A stretch of 64,000 nucleotides of DNA from Phaeobacter sp. B1627 (GTDB taxonomy: Bacteria; Pseudomonadota; Alphaproteobacteria; Rhodobacterales; Rhodobacteraceae). Shown here in pieces: positions 14,899 through 24,165 of the stretch (positions within the stretch are counted from its first letter, which is position 1; each line of letters opens with the position of its first letter). The position numbers and the translations under genes were made by a program. Location: positions 60,960 through 124,959 of the forward strand of contig NZ_VCNK01000013.1 in the NCBI RefSeq assembly GCF_006265095.1, read 5' to 3'. The notes under the pieces were generated by a model. The model was not told where the DNA came from and made no database searches. It saw only the letters and a list, made by a program, of their open reading frames with translations.

Positions 14899-17688
14899 TT
14901 AGGACGTTCCGGTGGCCTGCTCGTCTTCGTCCCAGTTGAAATCTGACCAGTCCGTCTCAGCAGAGGAGGCAGCCGCTTCGACCGGAACCGCCGCATCTAC
15001 ATCCCAATCGGTATTTTCGTCCTCCCCCCAACTGGTCGGAGCAGGCGCAGGTTCCGCGGCATCCGACACACTGACCACCCGTGCAGTTCCGGATTTGGCG
15101 GTCTGGAAGCGCGCGACCAGTTCACCCAGCTTCTGTGCATCGGAATTCAGCAGTTGCCCGGCTGCAGTTGCTTCTTCAACCATAGCCGCATTTTGCTGCG
15201 TCACTTGATCCAGCTGGCTCATTCCGGTGTTGATCTCATAGAGGCCTGTCGACTGTTCCTGCGATCCCGTTGCAATATTGGAAATCAATTCAGAGATATG
15301 GCCAACACGCTGCAGGATGGATTGCAAAGCGTCCCCCGCTTTGCCAACCAGGTCCACACCACGCTCCACCTGTGTGGAACTATCGCTGATCAGGGTCTTG
15401 ATCTCATGTGCCGCATCTGACGAGCGCTGCGCAAGACCACGCACTTCGGAGGCAACCACAGCAAACCCACGCCCGGCTTCGCCCGCACGCGCCGCCTCAA
15501 CGCCCGCATTGAGCGCGAGGAGATTGGTCTGGAAAGCAATGTCGTCAATCACGCTGATGATCTGGGAAATCTTTCCGGAACTTTGTTCTATCTCCGTCAT
15601 TGCGGCCACGGCATTTTGCACGATTTCGCCACTGGCCTCTGCCTCGCTCCGGGCTTCGTTGGTCGTGCGCTCCACATCGCGTGCACCTTCTGCGGCGGAT
15701 TTAACACTGGCGGTCATCTGATCAAGCGCGGCTGCGGTTTGTTCCAGGGTGGCCGCCTGGCTCTCAGTCCGGTGCGACAGATCCTGAGAGGCCTGACTGA
15801 TTTCAGACGCTCCGTTGCGGATCGAACTGGAGGATTCGACCACCTGCCCGACCGTGTCATTCAGCGTATCCAAAGTCCGGTTGAAGTCCTGGCGAAGCTT
15901 CTCATATCCTTCCGCAAGCTCCTCCTCGATCCGCGCAGTCAGGTCCCCGTCCGACAAGCGTGACAGACCGCTCCCCAATGCGGCGACCGCAGTATTCTGT
16001 GCCGCCATGCGGTGATTGCGCTCCTCCTCGGCCAGCCGCTCCATTTCTTCCTTTTCGACGATTCCGTCGCGAAAGACTGACAGAGACCGTGCGATCCTGA
16101 AAATCTCGGTACTGGACCGCTCAAAGCCGGTGATCGGGCCGCGGTCACCGTCCGCCAGCCTTTCGGTACTGGCGCTGATCCGGTTCAGCGGGCGCAGCAT
16201 CATCAACTGAATGGAAAAGAAGGCCATAGTGAACACAACCGCAGCAAGAGCCAGGGCGCCGTACATATTCATTTCGGCATCCACCACCTCCTCAGAGATC
16301 TCTTTGGCCATCCCGGCGATGGTGTCTCTGGTCTTGACTGAGAGCGCTCCGGCCTCGGCCGAAATCTGCACAACGGCCCCTTCGGTTGTCTGCGTCGCCT
16401 CGTCCGCAGCCTCCTGCGCCTTCAGAGCGATATATTTCTGAGCCGCGAGCCCCTGTTCGGGATCATTGAGAACGGTCAGTTTTTTCAACAGATCGCCCAC
16501 TCGGGCATCCCCGAAATCCTCATAGAAGGACAGGTTCAGACTTGCGCCTTCCATGTCGAAGGCGGCATTCTTGACACCGGCTTCATCGCGGGATGTCAGC
16601 ACATTGATCGCTGCGACCTGAAAGCTGCTGACCCAGGTACTGATTTCCATCAGGGTATTCAGGAAACCCACCTGATTGGACATCAACTGGCGCAGTGCCT
16701 CGCCATTTTCACTGCTGGCGCGTTTCGCAGCCTCTTCCAGTGCGACTACGCGGCTCGCGACGGCCTCGGCCAGAATGGCGTCGGTGTCGGCCCGCGCGGT
16801 CATTGCCGCCCGGCGCAGGGTTTCCGAGGGAAAGAGGCTCTGCGCGATAACGGATTGCAGGGTGAATGACGCCGTATGCAGGAGCTGCACATCGAGGATA
16901 TCCGGCGCTCTTTCGTGAAGTTCGTCGGCGATCTCAAGCAGTCTCGCGTCGGAACTCTCGGCTATGTCTGTCAAACGCGACAGCGTTTCCTTATCCTTGG
17001 TTCCCCCGAAGGCCACGGCCGTTCCGGCGAGCAGGTTCAGCTCGGCGCGTGCCTCCAACAAAAGCTGCAGCATCTCGAAGTCGACCTGGACAAGGTTCTT
17101 GAGCGATGTGTCGATTGCGTTGTAGGTGTTGACCGCGCCCTTGTTGAGCTCGACCGAGGCAGTCTGCGACATCTCTGTCATAATATCGCGGAGTTCACCG
17201 CTGATATTTTGCAGTTCACCCACCCGTTCTTCTATCTGCTGATCGCTTTCCACAAGCGTTTGACGTGCATCCGCGAGCCGGTTCAAAGCGACCTCTGCGG
17301 CCTGCAGTTTGACTTCGAGGTCCGCGCGCACGCTAGCGTCGAGGCCTGCAATCAGATTGTCGAGCGTGGCAACCGTCTCCACCATATCGGCTTTGGCGGC
17401 ATTGATGTCGGCAACCTCTGTCGCCACCATCAGCGCAATCATATTGTCCTTCGTGTGACCGGCCGTCTTGGTGATTTCACCGGTGATTGTCAGCGCAGGC
17501 AATCGCGCCTCGGTCAACACCGCCATGTTTTTCTCAATGCCGACAAGGACATTGTTCATAAAGTAGCCAAACGTGCCGACCGATCCTGCCATCATCAACA
17601 AAATGAGCACCATCTTCGCCCGGATACTGCGCAAGATGCCGCGTCGGCGACGAGGAGGCGTGTTGGTTTCATTGGTATCAGACATCAT
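14899..17688 (-). CDS. Methyl-accepting chemotaxis protein
   Basis: A large (929-residue) transmembrane chemoreceptor. An N-terminal membrane helix (about 26-48), a long mostly helical extracytoplasmic region (about 50-465), a second membrane helix near 480-500, a HAMP domain (RPLNRISASTERLADGD) and a long cytoplasmic signalling domain are visible. The signalling tip contains DDIAFQTNLLALNAGVEAAR and GEAGRGFAVVASEVRGLAQR, the CheA/CheW contact region, flanked by glutamine/glutamate-rich methylation helices. The start ATG at 17688 follows AGGGTAAC. The final ~60 residues form an acidic Trp-rich tail rather than a canonical NWETF pentapeptide. It lies alone between two catabolic blocks. The ligand is unknown; the sensor region resembles helical-bundle types. 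Confidence 0.95.
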   Translation of the reverse strand: MMSDTNETNTPPRRRRGILRSIRAKMVLILLMMAGSVGTFGYFMNNVLVGIEKNMAVLTEARLPALTITGEITKTAGHTKDNMIALMVATEVADINAAKADMVETVATLDNLIAGLDASVRADLEVKLQAAEVALNRLADARQTLVESDQQIEERVGELQNISGELRDIMTEMSQTASVELNKGAVNTYNAIDTSLKNLVQVDFEMLQLLLEARAELNLLAGTAVAFGGTKDKETLSRLTDIAESSDARLLEIADELHERAPDILDVQLLHTASFTLQSVIAQSLFPSETLRRAAMTARADTDAILAEAVASRVVALEEAAKRASSENGEALRQLMSNQVGFLNTLMEISTWVSSFQVAAINVLTSRDEAGVKNAAFDMEGASLNLSFYEDFGDARVGDLLKKLTVLNDPEQGLAAQKYIALKAQEAADEATQTTEGAVVQISAEAGALSVKTRDTIAGMAKEISEEVVDAEMNMYGALALAAVVFTMAFFSIQLMMLRPLNRISASTERLADGDRGPITGFERSSTEIFRIARSLSVFRDGIVEKEEMERLAEEERNHRMAAQNTAVAALGSGLSRLSDGDLTARIEEELAEGYEKLRQDFNRTLDTLNDTVGQVVESSSSIRNGASEISQASQDLSHRTESQAATLEQTAAALDQMTASVKSAAEGARDVERTTNEARSEAEASGEIVQNAVAAMTEIEQSSGKISQIISVIDDIAFQTNLLALNAGVEAARAGEAGRGFAVVASEVRGLAQRSSDAAHEIKTLISDSSTQVERGVDLVGKAGDALQSILQRVGHISELISNIATGSQEQSTGLYEINTGMSQLDQVTQQNAAMVEEATAAGQLLNSDAQKLGELVARFQTAKSGTARVVSVSDAAEPAPAPTSWGEDENTDWDVDAAVPVEAAASSAETDWSDFNWDEDEQATGTS

Positions 17689-18131
17689 GTTACCCTGAGC
17701 GATGAAGAGAGACCACAATGTGCAAAGAATGCATCATGCGGTCATATGAAGGGGAAAATTGGATTTTTGAGCCGCAAGCTTTTGTCATCTGATCGCAGGG
17801 ATCGGAAAGGACACAGCGACGCCGGACAACCCGGGGCTGGCTCCACTTTGGATCTACCTGACAAATTTCAAAGGTCACAAACGTCTCCAGTTTCTATTAC
17901 CGGCTACACTGTGACGCGGGCGCTTAATATTCGATGAAACGCTGTGAGCTTGACCCTGTCATTGCAGTGATTTCACGGGTCTTGCGGGTGCCATGCCATC
18001 GCCAGAGCGGTGTTTTATCTGAGGTATTTTAACAAAATTGACGACACCCGAAGCCACTGCCTGGCGATTCGCAGCAGCAGACATATGCCGCCCGCCGGTG
18101 AATGCTCGGCAAACGGTCAGGCAGACGGCTG
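17689..18131. other. Intergenic region with no gene recognised
   Basis: This 443-base stretch between the chemoreceptor start and the end of the second TRAP operon should hold the chemoreceptor promoter and the TRAP operon terminator. I see only short frames without family resemblance, and no clear terminator, RNA gene or repeat. Confidence 0.6.
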
Positions 18132-19436
18132 CTACTGGCCACGTATGTTGTCCGGCAGCCAGGTCGCGAGCTCAGGCCAGATAATCAGAATGCCGACCAT
18201 CACCAGCATCAGACCGACCATAGGAATAGCGGTTTTGGCGATGTAGGAGATCTCGTGTCGTGTCATCCCCTGAAGCACAAAGAGGTTGAAGCCGATGGGG
18301 GGCGTCACCTGTGCCGTTTCAATCACCACCACGAGAAAGATCCCGAACCAGATCACGTCAATCCCAGCCTGCCGGATCATCGGTTCGACAATCGCCATCG
18401 TCAGCACAACCGAGGACAATCCGTCCATGAACATGCCGAGGATCAAATAAAAGACAGTCAAAACTGCAATCAACGCGATCGGAGAGAGGTTGAAACTGTC
18501 GATGGCCCCCGCCAGCGCCCGCGGCAGCCCCGTGAACCCCATCGACAGCGACAAAAACGCCGCCCCCATCAGGATGAAGGCAATCATTGCCGACGTCCGC
18601 GTCGCGCCCATCAGGCTTTCAGAGAAGGTTCGCCAACCGAGGCTCCCCTGCATCAGCGAGAGGCCCAGCGCGCCCAGAACCCCGACGGCGGCCGCTTCGG
18701 TCGCGGTCGCAAACCCCATGTACATCGACCCGATCACCACAACGACCAGGCCGAAAATCGGCAGCAGAAAACGACTCTCGGCAATCATGTCACCAAAACT
18801 CAGCCTTGGTTCCTGCTGCGGGCGTTCGCCGGTGCCAAGGAAATGCCAGCCCACGATATAGAGCATGAACAGCCCCGCCAGCACCAAACCGGGAAAGACG
18901 CCGGCCATAAAGAGCTTGGTGATGCTTTCGTTGATGGTGACCCCGTAGACAATCAGCGTCAGCGAGGGCGGGATCATCAGACCAAGCGTGGCCGCCCCCG
19001 CAAGGGTTCCGATAATCATATACTCCGGATAGCCCCTTGCCCGCAGTTCGGGGATCGACATTTTGCCGACCATATTCAGCGTTGCAGCCGAGGACCCGGA
19101 AACCGCCGCAAAGATCGTGCATCCGGCAATATTCGTGTGCAGCAGTCCCCCCGGCAGGAACCGCATCCAGGGGGCCAGTCCCCGAAACATGTCCTCGGAC
19201 AATCGCGTCCGATAGAGGATTTCGCCCATCCAGATGAACAGAGGCAGCGCCGTCAGGGTCCAGCTTGAGGCCCCGGTCCATATGGTGGTGATCATCGCGT
19301 CACCTGCGGGGCGGAGGGTGAACAGCTCCATTCCGACCCATGCCACGCCCATCAGCGCAAGGCCGATCCAGACGGAGCCGCCAAGCAGCGCGAACAGGAC
19401 AAAGAGAAAGATGACCGTGGTGTAGATTTCAATCAT
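18132..19436 (-). CDS. TRAP transporter large permease (DctM), system 2
   Basis: This 434-residue DctM-type membrane protein has family signatures GALIFIWMGEILY-like (LTALPLFIWMGEILYRTRLS), a FAAVSGSSAATLNMVGKM segment and a C-terminal TPPIGFNLFVLQGMT. It overlaps the small permease gene by ATGA at 19433-19436, indicating translational coupling. It is the last gene of an operon that starts with a DadA-like oxidoreductase, so the transporter probably delivers that enzyme's substrate or a precursor. About twelve membrane helices are evident. Confidence 0.94.
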   Translation of the reverse strand: MIEIYTTVIFLFVLFALLGGSVWIGLALMGVAWVGMELFTLRPAGDAMITTIWTGASSWTLTALPLFIWMGEILYRTRLSEDMFRGLAPWMRFLPGGLLHTNIAGCTIFAAVSGSSAATLNMVGKMSIPELRARGYPEYMIIGTLAGAATLGLMIPPSLTLIVYGVTINESITKLFMAGVFPGLVLAGLFMLYIVGWHFLGTGERPQQEPRLSFGDMIAESRFLLPIFGLVVVVIGSMYMGFATATEAAAVGVLGALGLSLMQGSLGWRTFSESLMGATRTSAMIAFILMGAAFLSLSMGFTGLPRALAGAIDSFNLSPIALIAVLTVFYLILGMFMDGLSSVVLTMAIVEPMIRQAGIDVIWFGIFLVVVIETAQVTPPIGFNLFVLQGMTRHEISYIAKTAIPMVGLMLVMVGILIIWPELATWLPDNIRGQ

Positions 19437-20146
19437 TCGAGAACCTCGCCCCGGATCTGCGGCGACCCCGTGACCAGCATGCGCGAAAGATAGTCCCAGA
19501 GCGCAATGGCCAGAAGCACGGTGCCGATCGACATCGGCAATTGCGGCAGCCAGACGGGCGTATAGACCCACCCGGATCCGCTGCTGGCCCAAAGCTCCCC
19601 CCAGTTCCACGGCCAGGTGCCAAACATGGAGACAGCGGTCAGCAGCGCCTCTGGCACGAAGTCCTGTCCCTGCGTGCGGTCATTCAGCATCTCCGACAGG
19701 AGATTGGTTTTGATCGCGTAGCGGGCGAAATACGTGGCTATGACCGCCGAAACCAGCATCGCGGCCACATCCAGCCAAAAGTGATGGCGCCCACCGAGGT
19801 TGAGGAAAATCGACACCCGGATGTGGCCGCCATGGGTCAATGTATAGGCCAGTGCAAAGAAGGACGTCGCCGCCATCGCGTAGCCTGCGTATTCCGTTGA
19901 GCCGGGAAAGGTCAGCGACGCCCAGCGCGCACCCATCTGGCCCATAATCAGCAGAAGGATGGTGACCATGCAACAGGCGGCAATCACTCCGGCGCCGTTG
20001 TAGAGCCGATCCAGAACCCGCCAGATCGGCTGCAGCACCCGCCGCATCACCTGCGGGCGCAGGTAACAGAGCAGCATCAGCACCCCGGGCAGGACGAAAA
20101 GCCAGACCCAGAGGGGCAAGCCCAGAACAGGTTGCCAGTCACGCAT
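19433..20146 (-). CDS. TRAP transporter small permease (DctQ), system 2
   Basis: The protein has 237 residues, longer than usual for DctQ. After a hydrophobic N-terminal anchor (LPLWVWLFVLPGVLMLLCYL) there is an amphipathic stretch and then the four-helix DctQ core (IAACCMVTILLLIMGQMGAR, YAMAATSFFALAYTLTHGGHI and so on). A loop between core helices, with NDRTQGQDFVPEALLTAVSM, is also extended. Such long small permeases occur in systems for amino-acid or betaine-like substrates, but that is only a tendency. It starts with AAGGACAAGAT before the ATG and lies 80 bases after the binding-protein gene. Confidence 0.88.
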   Translation of the reverse strand: MRDWQPVLGLPLWVWLFVLPGVLMLLCYLRPQVMRRVLQPIWRVLDRLYNGAGVIAACCMVTILLLIMGQMGARWASLTFPGSTEYAGYAMAATSFFALAYTLTHGGHIRVSIFLNLGGRHHFWLDVAAMLVSAVIATYFARYAIKTNLLSEMLNDRTQGQDFVPEALLTAVSMFGTWPWNWGELWASSGSGWVYTPVWLPQLPMSIGTVLLAIALWDYLSRMLVTGSPQIRGEVLE

Positions 20147-20211
20147 ATCTTGTCCTTCAGTTCTGATGTCTGATCAGAGGGCGCGGAGCACGGCCCCTCG
20201 GAGGCATCACC

Positions 20212-20228
20212 GATCCGCGCGCGGGATC
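20212..20228 (-). promoter_or_regulatory. Weak intercistronic hairpin after the TRAP-2 binding-protein gene
   Basis: GATCC (20212-20216) and GGATC (20224-20228) flank GCGCGCG; an alternative pairing uses the CCGCGCGCGG palindrome inside. It overlaps the stop codon of the binding-protein gene. It is much weaker than the comparable hairpins in the other transporter operons. Confidence 0.35.
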
Positions 20229-21219
20229 AGTTGGCGGCTTTGAAGGCGTCGAGTATCGCTTGACCGTCCTCACCGGCCGCTGCCAGCCAGTCCTCGGTCA
20301 TCGTGCTGCCGATTTTCTGAAGCTCTGCGAGGAATTCCGGGCCTGCGTCGACCACGGTCATGCCGTTGGCTTCGAGTTGCTCGAAGTACCAGTTCGCCAA
20401 CTCTTCGGATTTCGCGGCGCAGGCGGCTCCGGTCTCGTCGGCTGCCTTCTGGACCGACGCCTGAGTGGTCGCGTCCAGCCCGTCCCAGACCTGTTTGTTC
20501 ACCATCACATAGTTGCGGGGCAGCCATGCGTTGACCTTGTAGTAGTGGCTCAGATGTTCCCAGACCTTGCGGTCATAACCCGTCGAACCGGAGGAGATAA
20601 ACGCCTCCGCCACGCCGGTCGCCAGAGCCTGCGACAGTTCGGCCGCCTCAACCTGGACCGGGATCATGCCGAGCTGTTCGGCAAAAGTGGCCGTCGCGGT
20701 GTTGTAGGAGCGGAACTTGACCCCTTGAGTGTCCTCGGAGGAGCTGACTTCCTTGTTGAAGTAGAACCCTTGCCCTGGCCACGGACAGGTATATAGGGTC
20801 ACCAGGTTCTGGTCCGCCAGCTGGGCGTTGACCTGATCCTTTGCGACGGCCCAGAGCTTGGCATTGTCAGCATAGGAGGTGGCGAGGAACGGCAGGTTGT
20901 CCCAGCCCAGCAGCGGAACTTCATTGGCATGGGCAGACATGAAACGCTCGCCGATCGGGGCCTGACCGGTCTGCACCGCACGCTTGATCTCGCCGCCCTT
21001 GAACAGGGACCCGCCCGGATGCACGGTGATATCAACGGCTCCCCCAGTATAGTCGCGAACCTTGTCAGCGAACTCCACGCCCATCTCGGTGTGGAAGTTC
21101 GAGGCCGCATAGGCCATGGGCATATCCCATTTTTCGGCCTGTGCACTGCCCGCTGCAACCGCGAGCGCCGCAACCGCGACAGAAGCCCTTGCCGTAGCTT
21201 TCAGGGTCATGAGGGTCAT
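20227..21219 (-). CDS. TRAP transporter substrate-binding protein (DctP), system 2
   Basis: A 330-residue secreted receptor with a Sec signal peptide (MTLMTLKATARASVAVAALA, cleavage after SAQA near residue 28). The mature part starts EKWDMPMAYAASNFHTEMG and contains GVKFRSYNTATATFAEQLG, the DctP segment whose Arg usually contacts the ligand carboxylate, plus AFISSGSTGYDRKVWEHLSHYY. GGGAGATAGAAA precedes the first ATG. It lies 36 bases after the DadA-like gene. An amino-acid-like ligand would fit the neighbouring oxidoreductase, but the sequence does not show it. Confidence 0.92.
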   Translation of the reverse strand: MTLMTLKATARASVAVAALAVAAGSAQAEKWDMPMAYAASNFHTEMGVEFADKVRDYTGGAVDITVHPGGSLFKGGEIKRAVQTGQAPIGERFMSAHANEVPLLGWDNLPFLATSYADNAKLWAVAKDQVNAQLADQNLVTLYTCPWPGQGFYFNKEVSSSEDTQGVKFRSYNTATATFAEQLGMIPVQVEAAELSQALATGVAEAFISSGSTGYDRKVWEHLSHYYKVNAWLPRNYVMVNKQVWDGLDATTQASVQKAADETGAACAAKSEELANWYFEQLEANGMTVVDAGPEFLAELQKIGSTMTEDWLAAAGEDGQAILDAFKAAN

Positions 21220-21255
21220 TTTCTATCTCCCGTGTTGGTATTATCTCTTTTGTTA

Positions 21256-22503
21256 TTATGGTTTTGCAAAACGCATTGGATCATAGGCGCTGACATCCGC
21301 ATTCGGCCAGTCGCCCGTGATCATATCGGCCACCAGTCGGCCTGTCTTGGGCCCGCCTGTCAAGCCTATGTGGTGATGGCCAAAGGCCGTGTAGACGCCA
21401 CTGCCGCGCAGTTCACCAATCAGCGGCAGGCTGTCAGCCGGAGCAGGCCGAAAGCCGAGCCATTCCTCCTGCGAAGTGTAGCTGAGATCCGGAAAGGTCC
21501 GGGCAACGGTGCGGCGCAGGAACTCCAGTGGTTTCGGCGATTTGTCCTCGGTGAGGCCGCCGAACTCGACGATGCCGGCACAGCGCAGCCCCTGATCCAT
21601 CGGCGTCGCGACGAACTTGCCTTCGCTCAGCATCATCGGGCTTTTGGGCAGTTGGCTCGGGTTCTTGAATACGATGTGATAGCCGCGCTCGGCCTCCAAC
21701 GGCACATTCAAGCCCAACTTTTTCGCCAGCTCCCCGGACCAGATACCGGCAGAAAGAACCGCCTTGTCACAGGCGATGCGCCCCTGATCCGTATCCACTG
21801 CGGTGATCTGACCGCCCAGAAGGTCAAAATCCTTCACCTCGGCCTGGATGAAGCGACCGCCCATGGCCTGCAGCTGCTGAACAAGGTCGGCGACGTAGTC
21901 ACCCGGATTGAGGATATAGCCGTGATCCTTGTTGACCGCCAACAGCCCCATTTCCTGTGACAGGATCGGTTCATGTTCCTGCACCGCGGGCCCTTCGATG
22001 ATCTCGGGCACGAACCCCGCCTCGCGGCGCAGGGCCCAGGTATATGCATCGGCTTCAAAGGCGGCGCGATCGCGGTAGACAAAGTTATAATCACTGTCCC
22101 GGATCCACTTCGCCGCCGGTGTTCCCGCTGTCAGCGCCTTGTGCTGTTCGACACTGTCACCGACGATTGTCGCCACTCCCCTGGCGATCCGCCGGGTATC
22201 TGCATCATTGGCATGTTTCAGATACCTGGTCAGCCAGGGCAGCAGGCGGGGCAGATATGACCACCGCATGAACAAGGGAAACTCCGGGTCGAGCAGGTAT
22301 TTCGGCCCCTTCGCAATGAGCCCGGGCGTGGTCACCGGCACCATCGCACAACGGGCAAGAATGCAGGCATTCCCATAGGAGGCCCCCCTGCCGGGTGCGC
22401 CTTTGTCGACGAGGGTGACCGCCATCCCGGCGCGACGCAGCCAGATGGCGCTGGCAGCGCCCACGATACCGGCGCCGACGACAACAATATGCTGAGATGA
22501 CAT
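21256..22503 (-). CDS. DadA-like FAD-dependent amino-acid dehydrogenase
   Basis: This 415-residue DAO-fold flavoprotein has the N-terminal dinucleotide motif VVVGAGIVGAASAIWLRRAG and a C-terminal FAD-contact segment FGHHHIGLTGGPKTGRLVAD. WLGFRPAPADSLPLIGEL matches D-amino-acid dehydrogenases, including enzymes oxidising D-proline- or hydroxyproline-type compounds. Such enzymes deaminate or dehydrogenate the substrate and pass electrons to the quinone pool. It is first in a four-gene operon with a complete TRAP system, so uptake and oxidation of one compound is likely. The exact substrate is open; no racemase or hydroxyproline enzyme lies beside it. Confidence 0.85.
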   Translation of the reverse strand: MSSQHIVVVGAGIVGAASAIWLRRAGMAVTLVDKGAPGRGASYGNACILARCAMVPVTTPGLIAKGPKYLLDPEFPLFMRWSYLPRLLPWLTRYLKHANDADTRRIARGVATIVGDSVEQHKALTAGTPAAKWIRDSDYNFVYRDRAAFEADAYTWALRREAGFVPEIIEGPAVQEHEPILSQEMGLLAVNKDHGYILNPGDYVADLVQQLQAMGGRFIQAEVKDFDLLGGQITAVDTDQGRIACDKAVLSAGIWSGELAKKLGLNVPLEAERGYHIVFKNPSQLPKSPMMLSEGKFVATPMDQGLRCAGIVEFGGLTEDKSPKPLEFLRRTVARTFPDLSYTSQEEWLGFRPAPADSLPLIGELRGSGVYTAFGHHHIGLTGGPKTGRLVADMITGDWPNADVSAYDPMRFAKP

Positions 22504-22520
22504 GTGAATTCCCTGTCCGA

Positions 22521-22545
22521 TGTTGCCCTTCAGACTGTCGGCAAC
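22521..22545. promoter_or_regulatory. Inverted repeat upstream of the DadA-like operon
   Basis: GTTGCC and GGCAAC flank an 11-12-base spacer within about 20-45 bases of the DadA-like start, inside the 177-base gap after tonB. It could be an operator or a leader hairpin. No strong promoter pair is evident. Confidence 0.3.
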
Positions 22546-22680
22546 AGGGGGTCATTTCAAATACATTCTGCGACGCGCATCAGACAAAAGGTGGCCCCGC
22601 GCATGAAGACCCGTTTTTGCCCGCGCAAGGCGGTTGATGCGACCGCAGCGGGCGCATTGCAAACCGCAGAGGGGACCGCG

Positions 22681-23769
22681 TCAGCGTCCTTTGATCCCGA
22701 TGGTGTACTGGCGGCGGGCGCCTGCGGGCGGTGGCGGAAAGGGCGCGGCCTTGCGGATCTGCTGCATCGCCAGCCCATCCAGCTCAGCCGAGCCGGAACT
22801 GCGTGCGATGCTGACCGAGGTCAACGCGCCGCCGGGTCCGATTGCAAAGGCCACATGCGCGGTGCCCTTGACCGAAGTTTTCGGCTTTCTCAATCGGGAA
22901 ATCTGCCGCAGCACCTTGCCGGGGTAATTGGATGCAGCCGCGTTCCCGGCCCCTGTGGACTGGCCGGGCTTCTGACTGGCCGCCTGCGCGGCGCTCTGAT
23001 CCTCGTCCCCTGTTTCCGTTCCGGCCCTAGCTGAAACAGTGCTGTTTCCACGGGGCGCCACCGCTGGTTTTTCGGCAGGTTTGCGCGGCTTCTCCACTTT
23101 CTCAGGCGGTTTTTCCCGTTTCGGCTCGGGTGCAGGCCTTGTCGCGGGTCGCATGCTGGTTTCCGGTGCGAGCTCTGACGGCTCCTGAACCGGGGCGACC
23201 TCTTCGGGCGGTGTGGGCTCGACGGGTTCGGGGACGGATTCGGGGGCGGGTGTGGCCGCAACCTCTGGTGTCACCGGGGTCGGGGTCACCGGAGTCGCCG
23301 GCAGGGGCGTAGTCGGAACGGGCGCATTCGGCGCGACCGCAACAGCGACGGCCGCAACCTCGGTCGCCGGAGCCGTCGCCTCCGGCAGCGCCGCCACTGT
23401 CGCTGATACAGTCGGGACTGCCACAGGAGTTTCGGAGGACACCTCGGATCGCGTTGCAGTTGGCGGCAGCGGGCTTTGCGCCGCCACGACATCCGTTCTT
23501 TGGGTGACGGGACTCTCTTCGACAGGAGGAACCGGCACAGGGGGAACAGGCGTCGTCTCGCTCTCAGCCTCAGACGTGACCTCTGCCTCGACCGGAGTGG
23601 CGGTTCCCCGGGCGAGGTCAGCGAAACTGCTGCCCAAGGCCGCAGGCGCCACATTGCCGCCGCCTTCGATCTCGACTGCATTGAGGTCCGTGTCCACCAG
23701 CATCGCCCCATGGGCCGCAAGAGCCAGCAGGAGGGACACCGCTCCGATCACGGGCGAACGCGGAATCAT
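22681..23769 (-). CDS. tonB: TonB energy-transducing protein of the haem operon
   Basis: The 362-residue protein has one N-terminal membrane anchor (about residues 7-25), a very long Pro/Val/Glu/Thr-rich periplasm-spanning region (about 60-215, with runs such as TTPVPPVPVPPVEESP), a Lys/Pro/Glu segment (PKREKPPEKVEKPRKPAEKP) and a C-terminal TonB domain (about 275-362, TAHVAFAIGPGGALTSVSIA, ELDGLAMQQIRKAAPFPPPP). It transmits proton-motive energy from ExbB/ExbD to the outer-membrane receptor. Its ATG overlaps the end of the second exbD (ATGA, 23766-23769). The proline-rich linker is long even for TonB. Confidence 0.92.
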   Translation of the reverse strand: MIPRSPVIGAVSLLLALAAHGAMLVDTDLNAVEIEGGGNVAPAALGSSFADLARGTATPVEAEVTSEAESETTPVPPVPVPPVEESPVTQRTDVVAAQSPLPPTATRSEVSSETPVAVPTVSATVAALPEATAPATEVAAVAVAVAPNAPVPTTPLPATPVTPTPVTPEVAATPAPESVPEPVEPTPPEEVAPVQEPSELAPETSMRPATRPAPEPKREKPPEKVEKPRKPAEKPAVAPRGNSTVSARAGTETGDEDQSAAQAASQKPGQSTGAGNAAASNYPGKVLRQISRLRKPKTSVKGTAHVAFAIGPGGALTSVSIARSSGSAELDGLAMQQIRKAAPFPPPPAGARRQYTIGIKGR

Positions 23770-24161
23770 GGCAAATTCCGTTCTGACAACAAGGTGATAC
23801 GCGCCGCACCAAGGGCGCGCAGTTCTTTTGCCACCGCCACCAGCTGTATGGCCGGCAGATCCCGGTCGGGAACCACTCGGGCCGCGAAATCGGCGTCTTC
23901 CTCGCGCACGATACGCACATAGGCCTGCGCCGAGGTCATCTCGGCCCCGCGAAAGGTCAGCGTGCCATCGGAGCGGATGACCAACGCGTCGGGTGGCGGG
24001 CTGGCTTCCAGATCGGCGGCCTCGACCAGGCGCACGGCCGGATCCATCGAGGGCGCCAGGGATCCGGCGACCATGAAGAAGATCAACATCAGGAAGACCA
24101 CGTTGATCAGTGCGATCGTGGGCTCCCGGTGGCGTTTTTGTGTGCCGCGTCGCGATAACAT
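23766..24161 (-). CDS. exbD: ExbD/TolR-family protein, second copy
   Basis: This 131-residue inner-membrane protein has a short cytoplasmic N-terminus, a single helix INVVFLMLIFFMVAGSLA and a periplasmic domain ending LLSERNLP. The conserved membrane aspartate of ExbD (usually LIDVVFLLL or similar) is replaced here: the helix reads ALINVVFLML, with Asn where the proton-carrying Asp normally stands. That suggests a subunit that does not conduct protons and pairs with the intact ExbD upstream. It starts five bases after that gene and overlaps tonB. Confidence 0.85.
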   Translation of the reverse strand: MLSRRGTQKRHREPTIALINVVFLMLIFFMVAGSLAPSMDPAVRLVEAADLEASPPPDALVIRSDGTLTFRGAEMTSAQAYVRIVREEDADFAARVVPDRDLPAIQLVAVAKELRALGAARITLLSERNLP

Positions 24162-24165
24162 GTGC

